Below, piece by piece: positions 36,255-43,899 of a stretch of DNA of 64,000 nucleotides. The notes under the pieces are model-generated. The model was given only the letters and a program-made list of their open reading frames with translations, was not told the origin of the DNA and searched no databases. The DNA comes from JAGTVG01 sp965365275 (GTDB lineage: Bacteria > Bacteroidota > Bacteroidia > Cytophagales > Cyclobacteriaceae). Each line of letters starts with the position of its first letter. Positions within the stretch are counted from its first letter, which is position 1. The DNA lies in assembly GCA_965365275.1 (NCBI GenBank), contig CBDUBA010000002.1, positions 61,234 to 125,233 on the forward strand, written 5' to 3'. The translations under genes were made by a program, and so were the position numbers.

Positions 36255-37013
36255 CTACTCTAAATACTGGATTTCTTTAAAATTGAATTTCTTGAGACCA
36301 TGTTCTGTTTCTACCATCAAACGACCAATCTGATCTATTCCAATAATTATCCCTTTAAATTTAACTGAAGAAATAAAACTATGTTTTTCATTCAACCAAT
36401 AAAGATTATCCAGATAATTGGATCGTAAGGTTTGATAATTTCCTGATTTTAAATTCAAAAACTGTTTTTCTATCTGTTTTATGATTTTGTTTAACAAATT
36501 ATTCAGGTCAAATTGTCTATTAAATATTTTGCTTAAGGAAGCAGCTTTGAACAGGTAATCAAAACTTTTTTGATTAACATTAATGCCAATTCCAATAATT
36601 GAGTTTTCAATTATTGCACCCTGAATAGTGTTTTCAATCAGGATACCCCCTACTTTATATTCATCATAAAATATATCGTTGGGCCATTTAATTTTGAACA
36701 TGGATTTGCCTAATCCTTTAAGTGCATTCAAAATGGCAACAGATACCAGCATGTTTAAGGCAAAACTGTCTGCCGGATCAATAAAATGCGGTTTCAGTAG
36801 GATGGAAAAAGTTAAGTTTTTGTTTTCACTTGAAATCCAGCTATTACCTCTCTGCCCTTTCCCGGCATGCTGATGATTGGTGATAACAATTCCGCCTTCT
36901 TTTAAAACTCCCTCTTTCAGCATATCGGCGGCTATGTCATTAGTAGACCGACATTTTGGCAGGAAAATCAGTTGTTTGCCTATAAATTGTATTTCCTCAA
37001 AAATTTTAAACAA
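36255..37013 (-). CDS. birA: Biotin--[acetyl-CoA-carboxylase] ligase
   Basis: BirA activates biotin with ATP and attaches it to the carrier protein of acetyl-CoA carboxylase. The 252-residue protein is the catalytic and C-terminal domain form without the DNA-binding N-terminus, so it is probably not a repressor. Motifs are CRSTNDIA, the biotinyl-AMP loop GKGQRGNSW (arginine-glycine rich), KWPNDIFYDEYKVGGIL and GIGINVNQ. The start is a TTG at 37011-37013. This codon abuts the -7 box of the divergent rsfS-ftsH promoter, so initiation of the two transcripts must be very close. It lies 57 bases upstream of ahcY. Confidence 0.93.
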   Translation of the reverse strand: MFKIFEEIQFIGKQLIFLPKCRSTNDIAADMLKEGVLKEGGIVITNHQHAGKGQRGNSWISSENKNLTFSILLKPHFIDPADSFALNMLVSVAILNALKGLGKSMFKIKWPNDIFYDEYKVGGILIENTIQGAIIENSIIGIGINVNQKSFDYLFKAASLSKIFNRQFDLNNLLNKIIKQIEKQFLNLKSGNYQTLRSNYLDNLYWLNEKHSFISSVKFKGIIIGIDQIGRLMVETEHGLKKFNFKEIQYLE

Positions 37014-37014
37014 T

Positions 37015-37022
37015 TATTTTTG
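37015..37022 (+). promoter_or_regulatory. Minus-7 box for rsfS-ftsH
   Basis: TATTTTTG fits TAnnTTTG exactly, 29 bases before the rsfS ATG. It immediately follows the leftward birA start codon. A possible TTG lies 25 bases upstream, longer than the usual spacing. Confidence 0.45.
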
Positions 37023-37051
37023 TGTAGTTTTACAGATACAAAAATGTGTAT

Positions 37052-37432
37052 ATGCCAATAAAAAAGAAACAAGAAAATTCAGAAAGTCTTAGTAAGTTAA
37101 TAGTGGAGGGTATGTTAGAAAAAAAGGCTACGGATGTTCTTGTAATGGACTTGAGGGGAATAAACGGAGCTTTTGCTGATTTTTTTATATTGTGCAATGG
37201 TAATTCTGACACACAGGTTGATGCGATATCAGATTCAATCGAAGAATACGTAGAAAAGCATATCGACGAACGTGTTTGGCACAAAGAAGGTCATAAAAAT
37301 AAGGAATGGATTTTGCTGGATTTTGTTAATGTTGTAGCAAATGTTTTCAAAAAGGAAACAAGGGCTTATTATAATTTGGAACAACTATGGGGAGATGCTA
37401 AGTTGAACTATATTAATCATTCCGAACAATAG
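37052..37432 (+). CDS. rsfS: Ribosomal silencing factor RsfS
   Basis: RsfS binds ribosomal protein uL14 on the 50S subunit and blocks subunit joining when nutrients are scarce. The 126-residue protein has the family features KATDVLVMDLRGI, DFFILCNGNSDTQVDAI and KEGHKNKEWILLDFVNVVANVF. The ATG at 37052 (MPIKKK) is preferred to a GTG two codons upstream. It is followed by ftsH after 45 bases, a gene order common in Bacteroidota, and probably shares its promoter. Confidence 0.93.
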   Translation: MPIKKKQENSESLSKLIVEGMLEKKATDVLVMDLRGINGAFADFFILCNGNSDTQVDAISDSIEEYVEKHIDERVWHKEGHKNKEWILLDFVNVVANVFKKETRAYYNLEQLWGDAKLNYINHSEQ

Positions 37433-37477
37433 TTAGTTTAAATCGTTTTTAATCAAGGGGATACTGAAAAATATATA

Positions 37478-39673
37478 ATGGCAGAGAATAGAAAATCAAA
37501 TAATAAAAACTTAATGCCCAAAACGCCTCAGAAACCAAATTATCAGGTTTGGATCATTCTTGTTTTGTTTGTATTGGTTTTTGCAGTTACCTATTTCAAC
37601 AAATCCAATTCCAGCATAGAGATCACCAAATACAGGTTTGAGAAAATGTTATTAGCCGGTGATGTGAAGGATGTGGTAATTATATCGAACCAGAAGTTTG
37701 TTGAGGTAACCTTAAAGGAAACGGCTCTTTCAAATAGTAAATACAGTCAGGAATTAGAGAAAAATAACCCATTCTCCCTGTCAGGTGGGCCGCAATACAA
37801 AATAACAATTGTTGATGCCCAGGATTTTGCCCAGTATATGGAAAGTCTTGAAGCGCAGATTCCTGAGGACCAACGCATAGGATATAGTGTGGAGGAAAGG
37901 TCTGACCTGACGGGAATATTCTTTCAATGGGGCTTCCTGTTTCTTATATTGTTCGGCTTCTGGTTTTTGATGAGAAGAATGACAGGTTCTTCAGGGCCGG
38001 GTGGGCAGATCTTTAACATTGGTAAATCAAAGGCTGCATTGTTCGATTCGGAAGCAAAAGTCAAGGTAACATTTGCTGATGTTGCCGGTCTCGATGAAGC
38101 CAAAGAGGAAGTCAAGGAAATTGTTGAGTTTTTAAAAACCCCTGCAAAATTTACCAAGTTAGGTGGCAAAATACCCAAAGGAGCCTTGCTGATAGGCCCT
38201 CCCGGTACAGGTAAGACTTTGTTGGCAAAAGCTGTTGCTGGAGAAGCTGCTGTACCATTCTTTTCCATTTCGGGAAGCGACTTTGTAGAAATGTTCGTGG
38301 GAGTAGGAGCAGCAAGAGTTCGGGATCTTTTTAAGCAAGCCAAAGAAAAGGCGCCTTGTATAGTATTTATAGATGAAATCGATGCAATCGGAAGGTCAAG
38401 AGGTAAAGGTTCAATGCCAGGGGCAAATGATGAAAGGGAAAATACCTTAAATTCTCTTCTCGTTGAGATGGATGGATTTTCAACAGATTCAGGAGTTATT
38501 ATTTTAGCTGCTACAAACAGACCTGATGTACTCGATTCAGCACTATTAAGACCGGGACGTTTCGACCGTCAAGTAAGTATTGACAAACCGGATATCATCG
38601 GCAGGGAAGCGATTTTCCGAGTTCATCTTAGTCCGCTTAAACTAGACAAATCCGTTGATCCAAAAAAACTCGCTGCTCAAACACCTGGTTTTGCAGGTGC
38701 TGAAATTGCGAATGTCTGTAATGAAGCTGCTCTGATTGCAGCGAGGAAAGACAGAAAATCTGTAGATATGGAAGATTTCCATGATGCTATTGACCGTGTA
38801 ATTGGCGGATTGGAAAAGAAAAGCAAGATTATTTCACCGGAAGAAAAGAAAATAGTAGCATATCACGAAGCCGGGCATGCTGTAGCTGGGTGGTATCTTG
38901 AGCATGCTGATCCTTTAGTTAAAGTTAGTATTGTACCCAGGGGGATAGCAGCTCTTGGATATGCACAATATTTACCAAAAGAGCAGTTTTTATATCAAAC
39001 TGAACAGTTACTTGACGAAATGTGTATGGCTTTGGGAGGCCGGGCTGCTGAAGAGATTATAATTGGCAAAATATCAACCGGAGCTCTATCTGACCTTGAG
39101 CGGGTAACAAAGGTTGCATACAGCATGGTCACCATTTATGGGATGAATAGTAAGATTGGTAATATTTCATTCTTTGATTCAAAGCAATCTGATTATAACT
39201 TCACAAAGCCTTATTCTGAAGCTACTGCCGAAACAATTGACGCTGAAGTAAGAAAGTTGGTCGATGATGCCTATGAAAGAACTAAAAATTTGTTGTTGGA
39301 TAAGAAAGATAAACTTGAGATACTCGCCAATGAATTATTGAAAAAGGAAATCATTTTTCAATCTGATCTAGAACGATTAATAGGAAAAAGGCCTTTCGAT
39401 AAGCCAACTACATATGAAGCTTATACTCAGAATGGGATTGTAGAGGAAGACAAGAAGAAAGAGGAGACATCTGATCCTAAAAAAGATGAAGAGATCCCGC
39501 ATAAAAAGGAAGATGAGACCATACTTGATCTGAGTAAGAAAGAAACTAATCCTGATTCAAGGGAAGAAGATTCACTTCCCAAGGTAAAGAAAGATGTGAC
39601 ACTGAATCAATCTTCTGACGGACTTGATAAAGGTAAGCATGTTGAAGATATTCAGAAGGAAGATCAGGTTTAA
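37478..39673 (+). CDS. ftsH: ATP-dependent zinc metalloprotease FtsH
   Basis: FtsH is the membrane-anchored AAA+ protease that degrades misfolded membrane proteins and regulatory targets. The 731-residue protein has a first membrane helix (about 19-39), a periplasmic domain, a second helix (about 148-165), Walker A GPPGTGKT, Walker B IVFIDEIDAIG, the second-region-of-homology arginines in LLRPGRFDRQ, and the zinc site HEAGHAVAG with a distal Glu region. The last 80 residues form an unusually long Lys/Glu/Asp-rich tail (about 650-731) outside the enzyme core. A terminator follows at 39694-39724. Confidence 0.97.
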   Translation: MAENRKSNNKNLMPKTPQKPNYQVWIILVLFVLVFAVTYFNKSNSSIEITKYRFEKMLLAGDVKDVVIISNQKFVEVTLKETALSNSKYSQELEKNNPFSLSGGPQYKITIVDAQDFAQYMESLEAQIPEDQRIGYSVEERSDLTGIFFQWGFLFLILFGFWFLMRRMTGSSGPGGQIFNIGKSKAALFDSEAKVKVTFADVAGLDEAKEEVKEIVEFLKTPAKFTKLGGKIPKGALLIGPPGTGKTLLAKAVAGEAAVPFFSISGSDFVEMFVGVGAARVRDLFKQAKEKAPCIVFIDEIDAIGRSRGKGSMPGANDERENTLNSLLVEMDGFSTDSGVIILAATNRPDVLDSALLRPGRFDRQVSIDKPDIIGREAIFRVHLSPLKLDKSVDPKKLAAQTPGFAGAEIANVCNEAALIAARKDRKSVDMEDFHDAIDRVIGGLEKKSKIISPEEKKIVAYHEAGHAVAGWYLEHADPLVKVSIVPRGIAALGYAQYLPKEQFLYQTEQLLDEMCMALGGRAAEEIIIGKISTGALSDLERVTKVAYSMVTIYGMNSKIGNISFFDSKQSDYNFTKPYSEATAETIDAEVRKLVDDAYERTKNLLLDKKDKLEILANELLKKEIIFQSDLERLIGKRPFDKPTTYEAYTQNGIVEEDKKKEETSDPKKDEEIPHKKEDETILDLSKKETNPDSREEDSLPKVKKDVTLNQSSDGLDKGKHVEDIQKEDQV

Positions 39674-39693
39674 AAAAAGGTATATCAAAATTT

Positions 39694-39724
39694 AAAATCA
39701 GGAGGAAATGCCTGATTTTTTTTT
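39694..39724 (+). terminator. Intrinsic terminator after ftsH
   Basis: An 8-bp stem AAATCAGG/CCTGATTT (39695-39702 with 39711-39718) runs into nine or more T, 22 bases after the ftsH stop. Confidence 0.85.
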
Positions 39725-39727
39725 GCA

Positions 39728-39735
39728 TATATTTG
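39728..39735 (+). promoter_or_regulatory. Minus-7 box for lpxH
   Basis: TATATTTG is an exact TAnnTTTG match between the ftsH terminator and the lpxH ATG (39746). The start would be about 5 bases from the ATG, giving a nearly leaderless mRNA. Confidence 0.45.
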
Positions 39736-39745
39736 TTGAAACTCT

Positions 39746-40522
39746 ATGATCAGGCAATTAGAAGATATAAATACAGCCGAAAATAAAAAAGTGTTTTTTG
39801 CATCTGATTTTCATCTCGGCACTTCTACTGACGAGCCCAGTATTGTACGTGAAAAGAAGGTAGTCAAGTGGTTGAAAAGCATTAAAAACGATGCGCAACA
39901 TATTTTTATACTTGGGGATATATTTGATTTCTGGTTCGAATACAAATATACCATACCCAAGGGTTTTACTAGATTACAAGGAACTTTAATGGAATTGCGG
40001 GATGAAGGAATTCCAATTACTTTTTTTTCAGGTAATCATGATATTTGGATGTTCCATTATTTTCAGGATGAATTTGATATACCGGTATATCGGGATCCAG
40101 CAATTGTAATGATTAATAACAATAAGTGTTTAATAGGGCATGGAGATGGGCTGGGACCAGGAGACAGAAAATACAAGTTCATAAAGAGATTGTTCGAAAA
40201 TCCGGCTAGCCAATGGATGTTCAAGTGGATTCACCCCGACATAGCTTTTAGAATTGCCAATCATTATTCCAAAAAAAGCAGACTCAAAAATCTCCAAAAA
40301 GATCATGATTTTAATGGTGATAACGAATGGTTGTTACAATTCTGCAAGGATGTCGAAGAAAATGAACACTATGATTATTATATTTTCGGACACCGGCACC
40401 TTCCACTGATCCTTGATGTAAACAATAACAGCCGTTATATTAATATTGGTGACTGGATCTTTTCATTCACTTATGGAGAGTTTAGCGAAAATGAGATGCA
40501 AATCAAGAAGTTTGTTACTTAG
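39746..40522 (+). CDS. lpxH: UDP-2,3-diacylglucosamine diphosphatase (LpxH-like)
   Basis: This peripheral membrane hydrolase makes lipid X in lipid A synthesis by cleaving the pyrophosphate of UDP-diacylglucosamine. The 258-residue protein has the metallophosphoesterase metal motifs in order: FASDFHLG (about 18-25), LGDIFDFWFEY, SGNHDIWM, GHGDGLGPGD and FGHRHLPL. This is the LpxH/YbbF pattern of Bacteroidota. It has a -7 box directly upstream and follows the ftsH terminator, so it starts a new unit. The next gene starts 32 bases before its stop. Confidence 0.92.
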   Translation: MIRQLEDINTAENKKVFFASDFHLGTSTDEPSIVREKKVVKWLKSIKNDAQHIFILGDIFDFWFEYKYTIPKGFTRLQGTLMELRDEGIPITFFSGNHDIWMFHYFQDEFDIPVYRDPAIVMINNNKCLIGHGDGLGPGDRKYKFIKRLFENPASQWMFKWIHPDIAFRIANHYSKKSRLKNLQKDHDFNGDNEWLLQFCKDVEENEHYDYYIFGHRHLPLILDVNNNSRYINIGDWIFSFTYGEFSENEMQIKKFVT

Positions 40523-41321
40523 ACCGGGCTTAATTTTTATTTTTCTGAGTATTTGTATTTGTTTTAACATTTTATCCGCTCAGGAATTAAAGCTTATTAA
40601 TGAATGGGCAGTAAATGATGTAGTTGATGCCACAACTGATATTTCAGGTAATCTGTACCTCTCCAATGATCATGGTGTAATTTTAAAATATGATAAGAAC
40701 GGGGCATCCCAAATTTCTTATTCCGGACCTTTAAAATCACCGATATACTCAATTGATGCCTCACATACCTCAAAAATATTTGGTTTTTACAGGGATCAAC
40801 AATCTTATTTAATTTTGGACCGGTTTCTTAATCCATTAAATGAAGCGGATTTAAGTCCTTCAGTTGCAGGTTTTGCTACTGAAACTGCCTATTCAGCGGA
40901 TAATAATCTATGGTTATTTGATCAATCTGATCTTTCGATCAGGAAGGTAAATTTATTTAACAATATAATTATTACGTCTAGTACGATACCCCTGGTAATC
41001 GCGGAGGAAGAATGGGATCTCATGCAAATTGAAGAATACCAGAACAGGTTATATCTCTATAATTCCAGTAAGGATATTTATTTATTTGATAATCTTGGAA
41101 ATTATATCCGAAAACTGGGCATAAGCTCAGACTGTAAAATTTGCTTTAATGGAAATCAACTGGTTTTTGTTCAGGATTCGAAAATTAGGGCATTGAATAT
41201 TTATAACAATGAAATAACTGAGATCGGATCGCTTGACAGCATAAACAATATTATGAAGATAATTTCAGCCAATAATTTTATATATTTAATATTCAGGAAT
41301 AAAATCTCCGTTTATGAATAA
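40491..41321 (+). CDS. Exported beta-propeller-like protein of unknown function
   Basis: A 276-residue protein not recognised as a named family. The ATG at 40491 gives a signal peptide (basic MRCKSRSLLLRPG, hydrophobic core, cleavage near LSAQ at about residue 31). The rest is beta-rich with repeated short blades such as DISGNLYLSND, FDNLGNYIRKLG and IRALNIYNNEITEIG, which looks like a six- or seven-bladed propeller. It overlaps the lpxH stop by 32 bases and is followed 23 bases later by fadD, so all three are probably one transcript. A frame beginning at 40446 lacks a signal peptide at its start and is rejected. Confidence 0.7.
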   Translation: MRCKSRSLLLRPGLIFIFLSICICFNILSAQELKLINEWAVNDVVDATTDISGNLYLSNDHGVILKYDKNGASQISYSGPLKSPIYSIDASHTSKIFGFYRDQQSYLILDRFLNPLNEADLSPSVAGFATETAYSADNNLWLFDQSDLSIRKVNLFNNIIITSSTIPLVIAEEEWDLMQIEEYQNRLYLYNSSKDIYLFDNLGNYIRKLGISSDCKICFNGNQLVFVQDSKIRALNIYNNEITEIGSLDSINNIMKIISANNFIYLIFRNKISVYE

Positions 41322-41344
41322 ATGCATTTCAAACCCCATATCTC

Positions 41345-43018
41345 ATGAGTAAATTTATATGGCAAAAAAAGTATCCTGCCGGAGTTGAGCATGATATTGA
41401 TCCATCAAAATACGATTCCGTTGTTGAATTACTTGTTCAAAGTGTTAAGAAATACAGTGATAATCCCGCTTATGTAAATTTTGGCCGAACACTCTCCTTT
41501 AACGATATTGATCGGTATTCAAGAGATTTTGCCGCTTATTTACAAAATAGTGGCCTTAAACCTGGGGATAGGATTGCACTGCAAATGCCTAATCTTCTCC
41601 AATATCCTATTGCCTTGTTCGGATCACTTCGGGCAGGATTGATCGTTGTAAATACAAATCCCTTATATACTCCACGAGAGATGGAACATCAATTTAAAGA
41701 TTCAGGGGTTAAGGCCATCGTAATATTGGCAAATTTTGCCTCGAACCTGGAGAAGATTCTGCAGAACACCAATATTCAGCATGTAATCATTACTGAGATG
41801 GGAGATCAGATTGGAGGGCTGAAAGGCAAACTGGTAAACTTTATAGTCAAAAAGGTTAAGAAAATGGTTCCCAAATACAATATACCAATGGGTTTAAAAT
41901 ACAGGGACATTCTTGATAAGGGCGGAATACTGCCATTTGAACCGATTGAGATCAAATCCTCTGATACCGCCTTCCTGCAATATACCGGGGGAACAACTGG
42001 AATTGCTATGGGAGCTACCTTATCACATAAGAACATAGTATCCAATATGTTACAGATTCGGGAGTGGATGAAACCGAAGTTAAAGGAACTGGAGGAGGTT
42101 GTTATCACTGCCCTGCCCTTGTATCACATTTTCGCATTGACAGTAAATTGTCTCTGTATGCTACAGCTTGGTGCTAAAAATATCCTGATCACTAATCCCC
42201 GAGACCTGGATAGTTTTATAAAGGAATTAAAAAAATATCCATTTACTTTCATCAGTGGGGTCAATACCCTTTTTAATGGACTTTTAAATCACCCTAAATT
42301 TAAAGAGATCAATTTTAAATTCCTGAAAGTTTCAGTTGGAGGAGGAATGGCTGTACAGAAATTTGTCGCTGAGAAATGGGAGGAAGTAACCGGATGTCCA
42401 TTGGTTGAAGGATATGGACTATCAGAAACGTCTCCTGTGTTGTCCTGTAATCCTATTGATGGAAATCATCAGATAGGTACCATAGGATTACCCGTCCCGG
42501 GAACTGAAATGGCTGTTTTTGATGATAACGGTAAAAAAATTAAAACAGGTGAAGCTGGTGAAATATGCGCACGAGGTCATCAGATTATGCAGGGATATTG
42601 GAATCGGGATGAAGAGACCCGAGATTCGTTTTTTGATAATTGGTTCAGAACCGGAGATATTGGCATCATGAGGGATGATGGTTATTTCAAAATAGTTGAC
42701 AGAAAAAAGGATATGATACTGGTATCTGGTTTTAATGTATATCCAAATGAAATAGAAGATGTTGTTGCATTACATGAAGGTGTTTTGGAGGTTGCAGCTA
42801 TTGGTATACCCGATGAACGTACTGGAGAATCAATAAAATTATTTATAACCAAAAAGGACCCTGCTCTAACTAAAGAAGAAATCATAAAACATTGCAAGGA
42901 GAATTTGACAAAATATAAGGTACCTAAACAGATAGAGTTCCTGGAAGAATTACCAAAATCAAATGTAGGTAAGATTATTAGAAGAATCTTGAGAGAGCAA
43001 CAAAAAGTAAATACATAA
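41345..43018 (+). CDS. fadD: Long-chain fatty acid--CoA ligase
   Basis: This enzyme activates fatty acids to acyl-CoA through an acyl-adenylate. The 557-residue ANL-superfamily protein has the P-loop TGGTTGIAMGA, GYGLSETSPV, YWNRDEETRDSF, WFRTGDIG and DRKKDMILVSGFNVYPNEIE, and the C-terminal catalytic Lys region KSNVGKIIRR. The P-loop position usually held by Lys (as in TGVAKGA of proteobacterial FadD) is Met here (codon 42008-42010). Other motifs are intact, so the protein is probably active. Its stop codon lies inside the T run of the leftward terminator at 43017-43040. Confidence 0.92.
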   Translation: MSKFIWQKKYPAGVEHDIDPSKYDSVVELLVQSVKKYSDNPAYVNFGRTLSFNDIDRYSRDFAAYLQNSGLKPGDRIALQMPNLLQYPIALFGSLRAGLIVVNTNPLYTPREMEHQFKDSGVKAIVILANFASNLEKILQNTNIQHVIITEMGDQIGGLKGKLVNFIVKKVKKMVPKYNIPMGLKYRDILDKGGILPFEPIEIKSSDTAFLQYTGGTTGIAMGATLSHKNIVSNMLQIREWMKPKLKELEEVVITALPLYHIFALTVNCLCMLQLGAKNILITNPRDLDSFIKELKKYPFTFISGVNTLFNGLLNHPKFKEINFKFLKVSVGGGMAVQKFVAEKWEEVTGCPLVEGYGLSETSPVLSCNPIDGNHQIGTIGLPVPGTEMAVFDDNGKKIKTGEAGEICARGHQIMQGYWNRDEETRDSFFDNWFRTGDIGIMRDDGYFKIVDRKKDMILVSGFNVYPNEIEDVVALHEGVLEVAAIGIPDERTGESIKLFITKKDPALTKEEIIKHCKENLTKYKVPKQIEFLEELPKSNVGKIIRRILREQQKVNT

Positions 43019-43040
43019 AAAAACCCCGCGTTTAGCGGGG
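43017..43040 (-). terminator. Intrinsic terminator of the tRNA-like RNA gene
   Basis: Read leftward, a 6-bp GC stem CCCCGC/GCGGGG (43024-43029 with 43035-43040, loop of 5) is followed by seven T. There is no T run in the rightward direction, so it serves the leftward RNA whose 3' end is at 43048. Confidence 0.85.
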
Positions 43041-43047
43041 CGATTAG

Positions 43048-43171
43048 CTGTAGGGGAAGGATTCGAACCTCCACGAAGCAGTTAGCAACATGTCTGATCA
43101 ACACATGTGTTTATCCCGTTGTCTTCACCCCCGAGACAGGAGGGCATGGCTGCCTATTTCATCACCCTACA
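43048..43171 (-). ncRNA. tRNA-like RNA with class II cloverleaf and 55-nt variable region
   Basis: Read leftward from 43171, the RNA folds as a tRNA. The acceptor stem has 7 perfect pairs (43165-43171 with 43049-43055). A short D arm ATG/CAT has GG in its loop. A 5-bp anticodon stem (43140-43144 with 43128-43132) has loop CTGTCTC. The T arm has 5 pairs (43068-43072 with 43056-43060) and the canonical loop TTCGAAT. Discriminator is G, and CCA is not encoded. Helix spacing matches tRNA-Leu. The variable region is 55 nt (43073-43127) against about 13-20 in class II tRNAs. A GTC would sit at the anticodon, but position 37 is T where tRNAs carry a purine. It has its own promoter and terminator. 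It may be a specialised or pseudo-tRNA; I cannot assign an amino acid. Confidence 0.7.
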
Positions 43172-43191
43172 ATTTTTTAAAGAACGCATGA

Positions 43192-43199
43192 CAAATTTA
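43192..43199 (-). promoter_or_regulatory. Minus-7 box for the tRNA-like RNA gene
   Basis: Read leftward, TAAATTTG matches TAnnTTTG exactly, with its last base 21 bases upstream of the mature 5' end at 43171. No exact TTTG lies at -33. Confidence 0.55.
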
Positions 43200-43515
43200 T
43201 AACACTATATCGAATAAATTAAAATAATTTTAATATTTTTTTAAAAATTTACATATCATTTAAAGTAAGGCTAAAAAATATATGAATATTTAAATTTAAT
43301 GCTGGCTCAGGAAGCATATATTGCGATATTCTCAACAATAATCTTGTTTATTTTAAATTTGCCTGTAATGCTCAAAAATATTGCAATAAATTAATTTATT
43401 TGCTGAATTGATACGATATTTTTAATTATAGCGATTCATTTCAGGTGAAATTTCTTCTAATTAATAAAAATCATTTCAGATCATACCGGAAAGGGGTGGA
43501 TTTATTTTATAACAG

Positions 43516-43595
43516 AAAAATCCCGCCCGAAGGCGGGATCAAAGGTCAAAAACTCAAAATAATTAGGATTAACAACAATCCACAACAACTAAGTA
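43516..43595 (-). ncRNA. Candidate small RNA ending in a UUCG-loop terminator
   Basis: Read leftward, an 8-bp stem ATCCCGCC/GGCGGGAT (43520-43527 with 43532-43539) with a TTCG tetraloop is followed by TTTTT, a very strong terminator. No leftward gene precedes it within 300 bases. A second hairpin GGATT/AATCC (43566-43581) lies just upstream, and TATCTTTA, one base off the -7 consensus, occurs near 43593-43600. Together these suggest an RNA of about 75 nt. The 5' end is a guess. Confidence 0.4.
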
Positions 43596-43899
43596 AAGAT
43601 ATTAAAATATTTATTTAATAAAAAAGAAAAAAATTAACTAATTCAGCAATATATAAGAATTCTCAATCCTTTATTTGGCTTTTAAAACATATCTTATTCG
43701 TGAAAATAAAAGGGAAAAAAGAAATCAAATACATACATAATTAATTAAAAATTTACTCGGAAATGTTACCCTTTATGTTCATATTCGTACAATATATAGA
43801 TTACATATTAAATATTATGGCTGTGTTTTGATTGAATATTATTTAAAATGATGGTCATTTTTTTATGTTCTTCACAAAATTTATCAAAATATCGATGAA

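Larger units (their letters stand above)
43172..43899. other. 728-base intergenic region with RNA-gene signals
   Basis: Strongly AT-rich stretch between the tRNA-like RNA and the NtrC-type regulator gene. It contains the promoter of the leftward tRNA-like gene, and a leftward terminator with an upstream hairpin (43516-43595) that may end a small RNA. I saw no convincing protein-coding frame. A 31-codon hydrophobic frame at 43299-43394 is doubtful. No clear promoter was found for the regulator gene. Confidence 0.6.

Noticed and set aside
43049..43171. tmRNA, tRNA-Sec or a tRNA-Leu with a group I intron as an explanation of the tRNA-like RNA
   Set aside because: It is too short for tmRNA, the acceptor stem is 7 not 8-9 bp and the loop lacks UCA for tRNA-Sec, and the extra sequence is in the variable region rather than the anticodon loop where the intron sits.
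43299..43394. 31-codon hydrophobic frame in the gene-free region before the NtrC-type gene
   Set aside because: Very AT-rich context, no promoter or ribosome site, and no distinct membrane-protein layout; more likely chance than a toxin or small protein.
43818..43834. TGGC...TTG sequence resembling a sigma-54 promoter ahead of the NtrC-type gene
   Set aside because: Spacing between the GG and the TTG elements is one base short and the -12 GC is missing.
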